Position numbers and translations under genes: made by a program
The notes under the pieces: generated by a model
Database searches by the model: none
Seen by the model: only the letters and a program-made list of their open reading frames with translations
What the model was told of the DNA's origin: nothing
Shown: piece after piece, positions 23,990-34,904 of the stretch
How positions within the stretch are numbered: position 1 is the stretch's first letter
Layout of the letters: each line of letters begins with the position of its first letter
Assembly: GCF_001949145.1 (NCBI RefSeq)
Contig: NW_019091666.1
Location: forward strand, 53,425 to 116,615
Direction: 5' to 3'
Length of the DNA stretch: 63,191 bases
DNA from: Acanthaster planci
Lineage: Eukaryota > Echinodermata > Asteroidea > Valvatida > Acanthasteridae

Positions 23990-24139
23990 CGGTCTTGCCT
24001 GAATCTTTGCGACTGGTAGCTAATAAATTCCGAGGTCCCCTCTAACTACATTTCATTGTTCTGCTGTGGAAGCATAAGTAATACGAGGTCACAAACCCAA
24101 CAGCCGTGACTAGTCCGCACATGTCTGTAAACAAAGGAG
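23990..24139. repeat. Left copy of a direct repeat flanking the foldback element
   Basis: The core GGTCCCCTCTAACTACAT and the following 85 bases match 26017-26156 closely (TGTGGAAG, AACAGCCGT, GTCTGT, AACAAAG). The two copies bracket the foldback element at 24158-25976. Confidence 0.65.
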
Positions 24140-24888
24140 CAGCTAAGCCCACAAAATTACGGAAGCGTATATATGACATGACAGAAAAAATGGGTCTGCT
24201 GTTTCGCCTGGGCGGATTAGTACTTCGCAGGGGGATTACTATTTCGCCCGGGCAGATTAGTATTTCGCCCGGGTGGATAAGTATTTTGTTGGTTGTTTGT
24301 AATGAACTTGTTTAGTTTATGGCGCTCCCAGGAAATAGGCATGCATCAACCCACTTTGTTTTAATGTTTACCCTTCTTTATAAAATTATGCGTTGATGTT
24401 TTCTGAGTAAATTCTGAAAGCTCCACGACTCTATTTATTGGATTTCAAGTCTTTAAACGATATTGTTTATGGGTCAGCCTTTTGTTTCTCCTAAAAAGAG
24501 GAAATTACTCGAGACAGAGAGAAAGTTTAAAATCCAGACTGGTGACTGAGCATCGTAACGCGTGGGTAAATTTATGTGCACCGTAAGGGGGAGGGGAAGA
24601 GGGCACTTGCTTTCCCCAAAGAAAAAAATGCTACAGATATGACAAAATATGTCAAAGGAAGTAAAAAGCATTGTTCCTAACTGTCAAAACTAAAGCTATT
24701 TTTTCCTGTTTTCTCCTTTGTTCTCACCCCATCCCCTTTTAGCCGTTTTCCTCAATAGTGTGCAGTTGAATGAGCAACTGTATTCCCGTGATATTCAGGA
24801 TCTGTTTGTACTTTAGTGCTACATACCCTCCTGGAAACCCTTTTTCCCCTCTTGGGAACATGGGAACAGATTCAACCCCCACACACAC

Positions 24889-25022
24889 NNNNNNNNNNNN
24901 NNNNNNNNNNNNNNNNNNNNNNNNNNNNNNNNNNNNNNNNNNNNNNNNNNNNNNNNNNNNNNNNNNNNNNNNNNNNNNNNNNNNNNNNNNNNNNNNNNNN
25001 NNNNNNNNNNNNNNNNNNNNNN
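24889..25022. other. Assembly gap (134 N)
   Basis: A run of N follows a short CA repeat and ends inside a second copy of the MITE seen at 9403-9556. By analogy with that copy, the missing bases probably include more CA repeat and the left part of the MITE. Confidence 0.95.
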
Positions 25023-25140
25023 TTTTAGAAGACCACCCATATGTTTTGTACACAGTTGTCAATCGGGGACCCTCTGTCAATCGGGGACCTTATTGTCCTC
25101 TGTTGTTCAGGGTCCCCAGTTAAATGCAGAAACAAACTCA
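25023..25140. mobile_element. Second MITE copy, right part
   Basis: It is collinear with 9451-9568 at nearly every position, ending GGTCCCCAGTTAAATGCA and then GAAACAAACTCA. The left half is hidden by the gap. It is nested inside the foldback element. Confidence 0.7.
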
Positions 25141-26016
25141 CACTATTTTGTAACGATGTTTAAAGCCTTTTTTCCCCCCTTTTAATTTAAAAAGGGAATT
25201 CGTGCAAACATTACTTCACTCTTAACCCAAAAAGTCAGAAGTACCGGGCCCACTTACAGCCAGGGGGCGAATTCCGCCCCCTGCAGAACTCAGCCATATC
25301 CCGTATGCATTTTGAATGAAGCTCTGCATGCATGTTAAGAAAATCATAATCAATAGATCAATTCAATTTCGGCTCCATTAAAGAAGTTGCTAATTTAGGG
25401 CCACGCGTTTGCCAGCTTGTGCGAGCAATCTGTGCACGTGGAAAAAGTATGGGTTTTTGGTTGCTTCGGGACACTGAACACTGCAGGAGAACAGCATGTT
25501 CGATTCTCACAAAAAAGGTGACAAAATGACTGCAAGGAAATATTGAGAAAAGTCTGGAAAACGTGAAAAATGCTCTGTGAGGCTAGAGAGAAAAATGGGA
25601 AGGGGGCGGAAGCCGCCCCAGCCTTACTTTGAGGGCGGGGACAGACCAAAGAAAAATGGACTGCGATTTTCAGACAAACATTCATTTTTGCCCCATCTAT
25701 CCCAACCCCCATGAAAGAAAACTCTTCAAAACTTTGCAATTGAACTGATTTTGAATTTTAAAAAGCACACAAAAATCCATTGTCTCTGTTTACGAAAAAG
25801 TGGGGAAGACCCATCCCTGCAAAAAGTGAGCAAAATACAAACAGCCAGTTTCCCAGGATGCTAATCAGCTCCAGGCGAAATACTAATCCGCCAGAGCGAA
25901 ATAGCAGGCAATTTTTTTTGTTTGTTGTTTTTTGTTGGTTTTTTTTCAGTCATTTCCTATATATGCTTCCGTAAAAAATCACACGATTACTTCATCAGGT
26001 AATTTTTGTCTCCGTG

Positions 26017-26156
26017 CTAGTTCTGAGCCTGTGCGACTGTTTTGGGTCTCTAATGCATTGTTAAGGTCCCCTCTAACTACATTCTATTATTCTGTTGTGG
26101 AAGTATAAGTTACAACACAAACAGCCGTCAGGCGGCACGTGTCTGTCAACAAAGAG
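26017..26156. repeat. Right copy of the direct repeat flanking the foldback element
   Basis: It matches 23990-24139, including the phrase GGTCCCCTCTAACTACAT. The copies differ by scattered substitutions and short deletions, so they are not a fresh target-site duplication. Confidence 0.6.
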
Positions 26157-27361
26157 ATATGGTTTCTGATAGCGGTCATATGGGCTCTTTGTGGTGACTG
26201 GTTTTTCAAGAACTTGAACTTAACAGTGGTTGGGGTTAAGCCAATGGGAGTTTACAGGCTTGTGGTGTATACGTGGGGTGAGGATTATCAAAAACAATTG
26301 CCAAGTTGGTATATTGGGAAAAAATTGTTACCATACTTGGTGATATTTGTCGATCCGTCTCCCCGCTCCGTTGCTAAAGACCCAAGGGTTAATATATGCT
26401 TGATACAAAAAAAGAATATGAAATCATTGAAAGAATTAAACATTTAAAAACGTACCGTTCGAACATGGTTTCATTCGGCCTCCTGATATGGGGCGATTCA
26501 CATACAAAGAAATGTTCCTGCACTCCAGTCCTTTGCTAATTCCAATACAGACAATACACATTGGGCGGGGCGCCACCAAGAGTTTGTTATGGAGAGGCTG
26601 TTTTTGTAGAGGATTAAGATAAAGTCAACAAAGTCGCTCGCTAACTGTGCTTTACGCCCTAAAGTATTCAGTTTTCAAGTAGTTTGTCTTTACTGGATTT
26701 TGGTTAAGAAATCGAAATTGCTGAATGCACATGGGTGTCACTTAGTTAAAATGATTAAAATTACGTACGAAGTGCGCATAATGGCAGTAACGTATCGACG
26801 GTGGTCGTGAAAAGTGGTATGTCTGAGGCAAACTCTTGGTGGAGCACTGTGTTGTAAATCTCCAGTCTGTTTAGCAACTTGGACACAATTTAGTCAGTAA
26901 TTTGGACCCGCTCTGGAAAAACTCGTCTGTTAGATGCATCGGCTGAATTTAGCTCTGTTTTGATATGTCGCTAAGTTTGGTATCGAAATATGCCACAGAA
27001 ATGAACGATATGTGGGACTCTACTTGCTTAAATACTGTTTACTTAAATAATTTGTTTTCAAAGGCTTTTAACTCAAGAGTGGTTGTGAAATGATATGACT
27101 CACTCTTGCAGAGAAGATCACGATCACACTCAACATATCAGCATATTTCAACACTCTTATTCAATTTTGTCCGCCGTCAACGCATTTCTTTCATTCGTAA
27201 CAGTGTCTCTGTTACACCTGGACCATTTAGCCAGCGTACAAAAATATGGAGAATACTCTGAACTATCGATTTTTTTTTTATTTTGGGCACGTACATAGCG
27301 TAATCATAACAAATTAGACGCATACATGACGTATTAGTAATCTACATAAATCTTTCAGTAA

Positions 27362-27511
<150 letters not shown>

Positions 27512-28091
27512 ATAAGGTAGCTATAAGTTATTAACACGTTCAATAAGTTATGTGGTCGTCAAATACGTCTCCGTACGTCAATATGCGTTGGACATAAGTT
27601 CGATATACGTTATGCATAGGTTCAAAGAGCGTTTTGCAAGGTTTTAATATAGGGGACGCGTTGCACCAATACAGTGTTTTCAATGGAAAGATGCAGCTTT
27701 AATGTGCGAAAGCTTGACCTGAATCGCAAGATATAGCAACAGTTTCTTTAGTAAGGGTAATTCTAATTGTTATATTAATGTGCTATAAGATTACAGAGCG
27801 CAGCACATTTTATTCAAATGTCACTCGCAAAAGGCTTATTGAATTATTATTATTATTGAGTTCCGGACCCAGAGTTGCAATAAATCAGACAGTCACACCT
27901 CAATTTTTGAAGAAAGGATGCGGCGGTCTGTTCTCTTTTACCGAGAAGGTGTCCATCTGGATACTCAGTTCGTAATTTAATCTGCGAAGAGTTTGCTCGC
28001 GGTTCTGATTGAGATTTTTGTGTACGCATTGACAGGTATCTTGTTTTTTCTCTCTGACTCAGGTTTTTCAATTTCACTACTTTTTGTACAG

Positions 28092-28898
28092 ATGCAACTC
28101 TGTTTCTCGATTACCCTTTCGATTGCCGTCCTTCTGGGTAACTCCATCAAGCTCCGAGCTACAATTACTGGGCCGGCTCCTGCTGGTGGGGATGGTCCTG
28201 GGTCTCAGGTTTGTCCAATGTGCTGCCAGGGACCTGCTGGAACACCCGGAATTCCGGGCCTACCAGGAAATCAGGGTCAGTTTGGACCTGCAGGGGTCAA
28301 GGGCGATGCTGGGGTCAACGGTCAGAAGGGTGAGATAGGTCCAGTCGGTGCTGTTGGGAACCCTGGCCCAAGAGGGGACGATGGAGTGGGCCTGCCCGGC
28401 AAGGTAGGTCCCAGAGGTCCACCTGGTTTAATTGGAGCCAACGGGGAATTAGGTGCAAAAGGTCAAAAGGGCGAGCCGGGGGAGACTCCAGATAAATCCA
28501 CCAACCGCGTGGCATTCACAGTGACGCGAATGAGCCGCTCGCATTCCTCTACGAATCACAACACCCAATTGCCATTCGAGCTCGCAGAGGTAATTCTGCC
28601 GGGTACCAGCTTTGATCTTGCAACTGGGACATTCACTTGTGATGTGCCAGGTACCTACGTTTTCACGTTTTCTGTTGGAAAATATGGCGGCAACTCGCTG
28701 AACGTTCATCTCAGGAAAAACGACGACTGGGTTGTCTCTGGCCTTAGCACTGACTCAGGTCCGAATGAGCAGGTGTCTGGGAGCGCAGTGCTGCTTCTGC
28801 AGCAAGGAGACTTAGTGTATTTGACCATGCTTGGTAGGGCGTGGAGTACCTCATATCACTACACCTCATTCAGTGGCTTTCTTCTTTACGCCGATTAA
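28092..28898 (+). CDS. Secreted collagen-like C1q-domain protein (gene A)
   Basis: This 268-residue protein is encoded in one exon. The ATG directly follows the acceptor TTTTGTACAG, so the upstream open frame to 27993 is intron. Residues 1-22 form a signal peptide with core FSITLSIAVLLG. Cysteines 41, 44 and 45 (VCPMCC) precede a collagen region at 47-132: 17 Gly-X-Y triplets, a two-residue break (GV at 98-99), then 11 more triplets with lysines in GQKGE motifs. The C1q head spans about 139-268 and shows FTCDVPGTYVFTF, VSGSAVLLLQQGD and FSGFLLYAD. C1q-collagens trimerise through the head and bundle through N-terminal cysteines; many act as secreted pattern-recognition or adhesion proteins. 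That role is inferred here. The gene is the coding exon of array unit 1, driven most likely from exon 1 at 20839. It is closely related to gene B at 45461. Confidence 0.93.
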   Translation: MQLCFSITLSIAVLLGNSIKLRATITGPAPAGGDGPGSQVCPMCCQGPAGTPGIPGLPGNQGQFGPAGVKGDAGVNGQKGEIGPVGAVGNPGPRGDDGVGLPGKVGPRGPPGLIGANGELGAKGQKGEPGETPDKSTNRVAFTVTRMSRSHSSTNHNTQLPFELAEVILPGTSFDLATGTFTCDVPGTYVFTFSVGKYGGNSLNVHLRKNDDWVVSGLSTDSGPNEQVSGSAVLLLQQGDLVYLTMLGRAWSTSYHYTSFSGFLLYAD

Positions 28899-28903
28899 AT
28901 AAA
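28898..28903 (+). terminator. Polyadenylation hexamer overlapping the stop codon of gene A
   Basis: AATAAA starts on the last base of the TAA stop codon. Use of it would leave a 3' UTR of only about 20 bases. Gene B has the same arrangement, which argues against coincidence. A T-rich stretch follows from about 28934. Confidence 0.5.
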
Positions 28904-30839
28904 CAGCAACCAAACGTAAAATGTACACCATGTATATTTTTATTTATTTTTATTACTGGTGGGATTACACAGAAACCTGCAGTCTTCTTAAAGTGTTGAA
29001 AATGTGTTCACTCTCTAATTTAATGCCAATTTTAACGAATCAAATTTAATCATATCAAATTACTCTATTGGTGAATTGTGTCGGTCTCGACCTTCTGTTG
29101 ATTCCGTCACTAGATGTTAAAAAATCTTGGTTTGCCTTTGGCACTGTCACTCTCCTTGTTCGTCACTTAAAGGCCTGTTTCTTTTTGCTGTCTTTGCTAT
29201 CTGATTTTCAAATGTTCCCTGAACTCCTTCACAAAATAAAACCATGCTGATTATTCTTGCTTTTGACACCCGCCCTGCGACGCTGTATGAATTTTTACCC
29301 ACACGGTCTCGGGAGCGGAATATTCGTTGAGTCCATTTCATTTTTCAGGGTTGCAGAGCCTGCGTCCGTCCTAAAGGTATATTAATGCTTCAGTGGCTGT
29401 CCCCTAGCCTCTACAGCTCTAACAAACCACCAAAAACCATCAAAAGTGAATTGCAGTACCGAGGGGGGGTTACCAGGCTATCCTGATTTGAGGGGGCCCT
29501 TGCCATGCACCAGCCAAGCCACGCCACCACCACAACACCCCCCAACCAAAATAACACTTCAAAGACAGCTGAAAGAGGCCTCTGACAAGTTCCAGACAGC
29601 TGTCACTGATAAAAAAAATATTTCACTGTCTGCCCCAGGCACCTTTTGTAAACAACCCATTAGATTGTACACAAGGTACCACCTAGCACACAGTCCTATG
29701 GGAATTGGCTGGAGGCTGGCTGAAGGCGGGCTAGATTTCTTTATTTTTCTGGCTAGGCGAGGCCCTGGCTGTAAAGTGACTAAACCAGGTTTTTCAGCAT
29801 GTACAAGGGTAGCATATGATAAATAGTTGTTGAATTTGGACGGAAAAAATAACGTTAATTAGCTCCAATGGACTCGCCAAAGGAGGCCGCTCCCTCTACC
29901 GAGGGTAAAGCGTTTGAAGTAAAATACACATCAAGTTGATATAAGAAATTGATTTGGAACATTTTACAAGGTAGATGTTTGCAAAGACGTATATTGGGCA
30001 ATTTCATTTACAAAACATGTAATAGTAACTCGCCTTTGCTCTAAAATTCTGTGTGAGCGTCCTCAAAAAATGAAATATTTTTGTTTTTATCGGCAGCACA
30101 GTAAAGAGATAAAATTTTGACAGACAAGAAATACTCCGTCGAAGCCATAACCATTGTGGATTTTATCAAAATAACGAGTTGTCATGGAACTTGTTTAGCC
30201 TTTTGTGGTATATTTTTTTCCTCCTGGTATTTGTTTTTACAAGTCGTGATCACACAGAAAATGACCTTGCTACACCACATTGTTTGTCCAGATTGAAACA
30301 AACATTAGCCCTTGGGAAAATATAATAACGTTCACACGGACACTATAGTTTCCAACCCTTTCATTAACATCAGTGCTTTTGAAAAAAAGTGGTGAACATG
30401 TACTAACACGTTTGTAATGTTATCCAAGTCTACAGAAACCGAACATTCGATTAATGGCTTGTAATACCTGCTTCATTTTAATATACAACTTGATACTGGT
30501 ATGTATAAAGTATAACCGTTAGTAAATAGTCTTAATTGTTCAAAGCAGACTCTCAAAGTGTAATCATGGTAAAAACATTGTTTTATCCTCGGCTTGGATT
30601 CATTTTTTTATGTTTTATATTTTGCAATTTAGAGCCTTAAACGACAAAAAGATGTTCTTTCCTTCTGATTTCTCAAAATGGTGACAAAACTATTACTTCA
30701 TCTATAAACAAAACGTTTTATAATTGATATCAGTTTACAACTGACATCTTTCATTAAAATGCGTTTTAAAATATCAACTCGTAAAAGACGTTTTTAGAAG
30801 CAGTATATTAATAAGTCATTTGATAAAATATTACTGTTG
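28904..30839. other. 3' flank of gene A without a recognised gene
   Basis: This stretch is mostly AT-rich. A GC-richer island at about 29440-29780 has an open frame of 126 codons on + (29446-29826) that is low in complexity and matches nothing I recognise; it may be an old repeat. Confidence 0.5.
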
Positions 30840-31070
30840 AAGAGTACTCTGAGTATTTTCAAAAATGCCAATATTTTTCATGAAATCTTCAAATGCAAGG
30901 TCACACACTTTGTTGCTCTTTAAAAAAAGTGTTCCTAGAAATAAACTACTGAAATACGGCTTAATGTTCAAAACAACATTTTTTGCAATTTTGGGACTAT
31001 TTGCCCACAAATGCAACTAAACACCGCTCTTCTTATTGTATGCTTTATGAGTAAAAATTTAGCTCTGATA
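30840..31070. repeat. C1q unit 1: conserved 3' flanking block
   Basis: It matches 18760-19030 and 48835-49285, with AGTACTCTG, CTTCAAATGCAAGGT, TATTTGCCC and TTTAGCTCTGAT in the same order. It is cut off at about 31075, where DIRS-like sequence begins. Confidence 0.55.
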
Positions 31071-31079
31071 TACACGGCC

Positions 31080-34000
31080 TTAAATGTGATATTGAACCGC
31101 AGACAGTGACAAACAAAAGATCACACTGAATGCATAATCTGGTCGCAAGTAGATAACTGTTTGTTGATGATGTGCATTACTGCTTCGTTGTCTGTGCAGA
31201 AATGCACTTTGCACCGAGCCAAAACAATGCACTGCGATCACTAGTGGATAAAACTCGCAGTGTGCTATCGACGGGGATAGCGCCATAAACTCAGGGGAAC
31301 AACGCCCTTGAAACAATCGACCGCTGAAATACCCATCAAACTCAATGTTTGCAGCAGCGTCTATAAACAACTCTAAAGCCAGTTCTGATCTCGGAATGGG
31401 GAAACCCTGTTGAAGTGTTTGAGGAAGTTTAACCACGAAGGTTAGTCAAGTTCCAGGCCATGAGATAGGCGGACTTCGTGATGGGGCTTCCGCAGCCCGC
31501 GGGACATACTGATCAGCCGACGAGTAAACGCCCGGCCAGGAGCAATTGTGCGGCATAAAAAATTAAGGGAACCTACCATGGACTGGATTTCCTTCAGGGA
31601 CAGTTTATGATTCACCCAAACAACTGAATCTCCCCCGCAAGGCAAGCACTTTGTTGTGTGGTACTCGGATTGCGCCCTTAACCGTATCAATCCCTCGACC
31701 AAGATAAGTAATCACCTGGCTAGTGCCCTCAGTCCTTTTCTGCAGTAAGCGGCGCTTGCAACTGGGCACACGTGTCCTTGAAGGTATTAAACAGTACTCG
31801 AAAGTGGTTCATGGACGTCCCAGTAAACACAAAAATCGTCTAAATAATGGTTGACAGTTTGAGTGGTCAAAACTTTTCTAAAACAACATTCCAGAGAAGT
31901 GCTAAATGCCTCAAAAAGCGCAAGGGTAAGCATTTATCATAATAAAACTAATTTTGAAACTTGAAGCCAAGCAGTTCATAATATGAAGGGGAGACAGGAA
32001 GCAACCAAAAGCCGAATTAATGTCTGTTTTTGCAAGAGATATGGCCGAATCTGCGGACCTCGCTAATTCGATGGCAGTATCGAAGATGCATAATGAACTA
32101 CACACTCTTCCTTAACAATAAAGTCATTCACACACTCACCTAGTGGATATGAGAGGTAGTGAATAAGGCAAAACGAGCCCTGTCGTTGCTTCGGCACAAG
32201 AACAATAGGTGAACGCGGAAGATTTGAGAACGGCTGGTGTGGGAAGGGTCCTGCCTGATTCAATTTCACTGCAAAATTTCTGGAGGACAATTTCCGACAT
32301 ATCCATTGCGGACTTACGACAATCAGAATCTTTACGTACCCTTGGACCATGATAGCTCAGTGAAAATTCTTTTGCAAGACCATTACACAGCAAGTTAGCC
32401 GCCCATTTATCTGCATAACCCGACAACCATTGCTTGAGTACTACGATATTAATGGGTGTGGGGGGACGAAAAGTGGTATTTCTGTCCTCTCTGGCAATAC
32501 CCACCGATTGTCGGCTGTTATAGCTCACATTGTGCGTGTCCACCTTTGTGACTCTAATGGGTAAAGCCGACCGAGCCACCGGCAGTGCGCCTGACGCCGC
32601 CAACAGGACTTCGTGAAGCCCATATACACGTGTTGCGCGACCTGGACCAGTCGGCTGGTGCGCAGGGGTGCCTGGAAATGCGGGTCCAAGCCCCATGCCT
32701 ACCCTGCAATCGGACGTTTCGTGTCCCGAACGGCCACAGCGAGTGCAGCTGTGGACGTACCGGTATGAGGCCCACCAGCAACCTGCGGGGAGTTGAAAGG
32801 AAAACAAACCCGTTTATTGTCCTGCTGGCTCAAAGCGAATGAGAAGGGGTTTACTTCCATACACAAACGGAACTGTTCTTCATAACTGCGACAGCCTAGG
32901 AGGGCATTTTCGCTGCTGCAGTGCTGATAATCTCGGCATACTTCAATAAATCGAAGATACGGCTAGGGTGACGCCCAGCGTAAATAGCCATAAACACATG
33001 AACGGCAATAGGCCATTTCTCAACGGAATCAAGTTTACGCTTGCTTAAAAACTACACGGCCTTGTTCGACAGCTAAGGTCAGTTCAAAACCGTGTCCAGC
33101 AGACCCCAAAGCTTTAGTAGCGTTGTCACGACACAGCAACGCCATGTCCACATATTTACCGTTCCAAATCTTCTCTTTCGTTGATGGCGGAATGTGAATA
33201 CATGTATCAAGGGATCCTCTTTCTCCCATGACAAGCAGCGGGACGGCCCCATTGCTCTCGAATTCGCTAGGCAAAGCAGGCGGGGCTACTAGAGATGTCC
33301 CGCTTCGTTTACTTGACCGGTTTGACTTTGAGGAATACCGAGTGAGTTTTGACCTTATGAGTTAAGAGAATTGGTGCCAATCGCCCAAGTTGAAAAGGGG
33401 GTGTTGCTTATACCTGCACTAGAAGAAATTAGATGAGCCTGGGCCATAAGTAATTGTCACGTTATTGGTTCCTACTGCATGAGATTGGCCTGGGCCTAAT
33501 GCCGTGTCTAGAACAAGCCAAGCTGGGGAATTCCCCGCATTGTCCTGGTTTGTTGTTGCCTGAGGTTACAGTCCTAAGGAAACTGAACTAGACTCACCAC
33601 CTTTAAGAGGTGAGTATTCCTGGCAATCGGCTTCCGGCGAAACTTGCGCTGAGACTCCCGGCCTGCCCACTCGTCACTCGTGGGACGTCTCCACGCCGGT
33701 ATCCTCCACCATCGATCTGCCCACTAATGTGGTGGCCTGATCCGTGTCGACCATAATGGTGAAGGCTGCAGAACTCGTAGGTGCTGATCTGGACTCACCA
33801 GCTGAGGACTTGCGAGGCCGACTGCGGGAACTACGGGGGAATACGTGGGAGCCGACCGTTGGGCACGGCGCTTCCGCTGCTATTGTTGTCAGGGCATACT
33901 GTGATGTGACCGCTGCTCGGCAAACCCAGCTGGGAAAAGTTGTTTGCAATCTCAGCGGCTCTTCCGTGTACACGAAATGTCGAAAACTTGTCGCATGCAG

Positions 34001-34231
34001 TCCCATGAAACCAATCTGCAAGCAAACACCTGTAAATTCCAATGGTAACGTACTGCTACCGAAACAGCTCGCCGATGGGGGGAGAGCTATTGTAAACTTC
34101 AGCAATCCATTAGGGTTGCCTCTTCCATGTGTGATGGAAAGGCCGGACAAAGATCCAGGGAACCACTCCCTTGGCCAAAATGACTGAAACAGCTCGACGG
34201 TTAAGGAATAACCGTTGTATAAAAGCAGCAA
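31080..34231 (-). mobile_element. Degenerate DIRS-like retroelement (Gag, RT, RNase H)
   Basis: Read on the - strand from 34231 downward there is an arginine/serine-rich segment and a Gag-like stretch at 33274-32870 (IPPSTKEKIWNGKYVDMALL). A CCHC zinc knuckle lies near 32740 (CTRCGRSGHETSDC). Reverse transcriptase follows: SPIVLVPKQRQGSFCLIHYLS near 32190 and the catalytic HYLDDF at 31832-31849. A connecting domain (QSMVGSLNFLCR) lies near 31570 and RNase H at 31080-31436 (LELFIDAAANIEFDGYF, then EFYPLVIAVHCFG). Domain order and motifs fit DIRS-type elements as I know them. Several frame changes and stops break it. No tyrosine recombinase was found, so the copy ends at RNase H. It lies between C1q units 1 and 2. 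Confidence 0.75.
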
Positions 34232-34559
34232 TCAAACCAGCAGAATTTTAATTTGTGTGTTGCTGAGGTTCAACAGTTATTTCCTTGTGGCCTTATGGCG
34301 TCACACATTGTTCCCCTCGAGACATTTTCAGGTGTCTGGGCCCGGGAGAATTACTACATTCTCTCGACCCTGTGAGGCCTGTGCTGATTGATGTAAGCCA
34401 CTTTGCAGAACCCATTCAGCCAGATATGCAAGACAGCGATGGGTGAGACAGTAGTGCCTTGTTCACCATGACATAAGTCAGCTGACCCAGAGTGTTTTAA
34501 AGACTGAATGACGTGGGTTGTGGTTAATAATGCATTTCATCCCATGCATTTCAAGCAAT

Positions 34560-34780
34560 AAAATATTTTTCAAGGATGGATTTGCGCTGGGGAGATCGAA
34601 ATTAATTTTGGAGTTTTGGAATCACGGGTCCGAATTCAGCCTGTTGTGATCATGGGCAAGTCACTTCACCCACATCATGTGCCTCTCTCCACCCAGGAGT
34701 AAATGGGTACCTGTGAGGGTAGACACGGTTATGTTTAGCTGTTTTCTCCAAAATGGCAGCGTCAGGCTAATATTATCCCG
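34560..34780 (+). mobile_element. SINE-like repeat
   Basis: GGTCCGAATTC at about 34628 resembles an RNA polymerase III B box. It is followed by a body with GGGCAAGTCACTTCACCC and CTCTCTCCACCCAGGAG, then AAATGGGTACCTG, phrases I associate with SINEs of marine invertebrates. The first part, around GCGCTGGGGAGATC, matches a stretch at 63117-63157 by the SINE at the right edge. Confidence 0.5.
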
Positions 34781-34904
34781 AGGGAACTGAGATGGTTTCA
34801 GGAATGTTCATGTGAAAGTTAACATTTTCAAAACTCGTCATATTAGGGCCATAGGCCTATATGTTAAGTCTGGATGGAGCAGGAACGAAAGAAAAGAAAT
34901 AGCT

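Larger units (their letters stand above)
24158..25976. mobile_element. Foldback-type element with repeat-bearing inverted ends
   Basis: The left end begins TTACGGAAGCGTATATA and the right end is its inverted counterpart (TATATATGCTTCCGTAA). Inside the left end a 21-22 bp unit of the form TTTCGCCCGGGCGGATTAGTA repeats about four times (24203-24285). The right end holds about two inverted copies (25860-25905). Inverted termini with internal tandem repeats are typical of foldback elements. The centre contains the 134-base assembly gap and part of a MITE copy. No transposase frame is visible, so it is likely non-autonomous. Confidence 0.6.

Noticed and set aside
26139-26447. 102-codon open frame on +
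   Set aside because: It starts inside the direct repeat that flanks the foldback element and shows no recognisable family.
27993-28091. Upstream open frame that would extend C1q gene A by 33 residues
   Set aside because: A pyrimidine-rich acceptor ends exactly at 28091, gene B has its ATG in the same place after an acceptor, and the extension has no counterpart in gene B.
28315-28709. Two - strand frames opposite C1q gene A
   Set aside because: Shadows of the collagen and C1q codons on the other strand.
29446-29826. 126-codon open frame with proline-rich start
   Set aside because: No domain, no splice context, odd composition, and no counterpart downstream of gene B.
32585-32842. 85-codon open frame on +
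   Set aside because: It is antisense to the CCHC zinc-knuckle region of the DIRS-like element.
33744-34187. 147-codon open frame on +, opposite the DIRS-like element
   Set aside because: It is antisense to the arginine/serine-rich part of the element and probably a shadow of GC-rich coding sequence.
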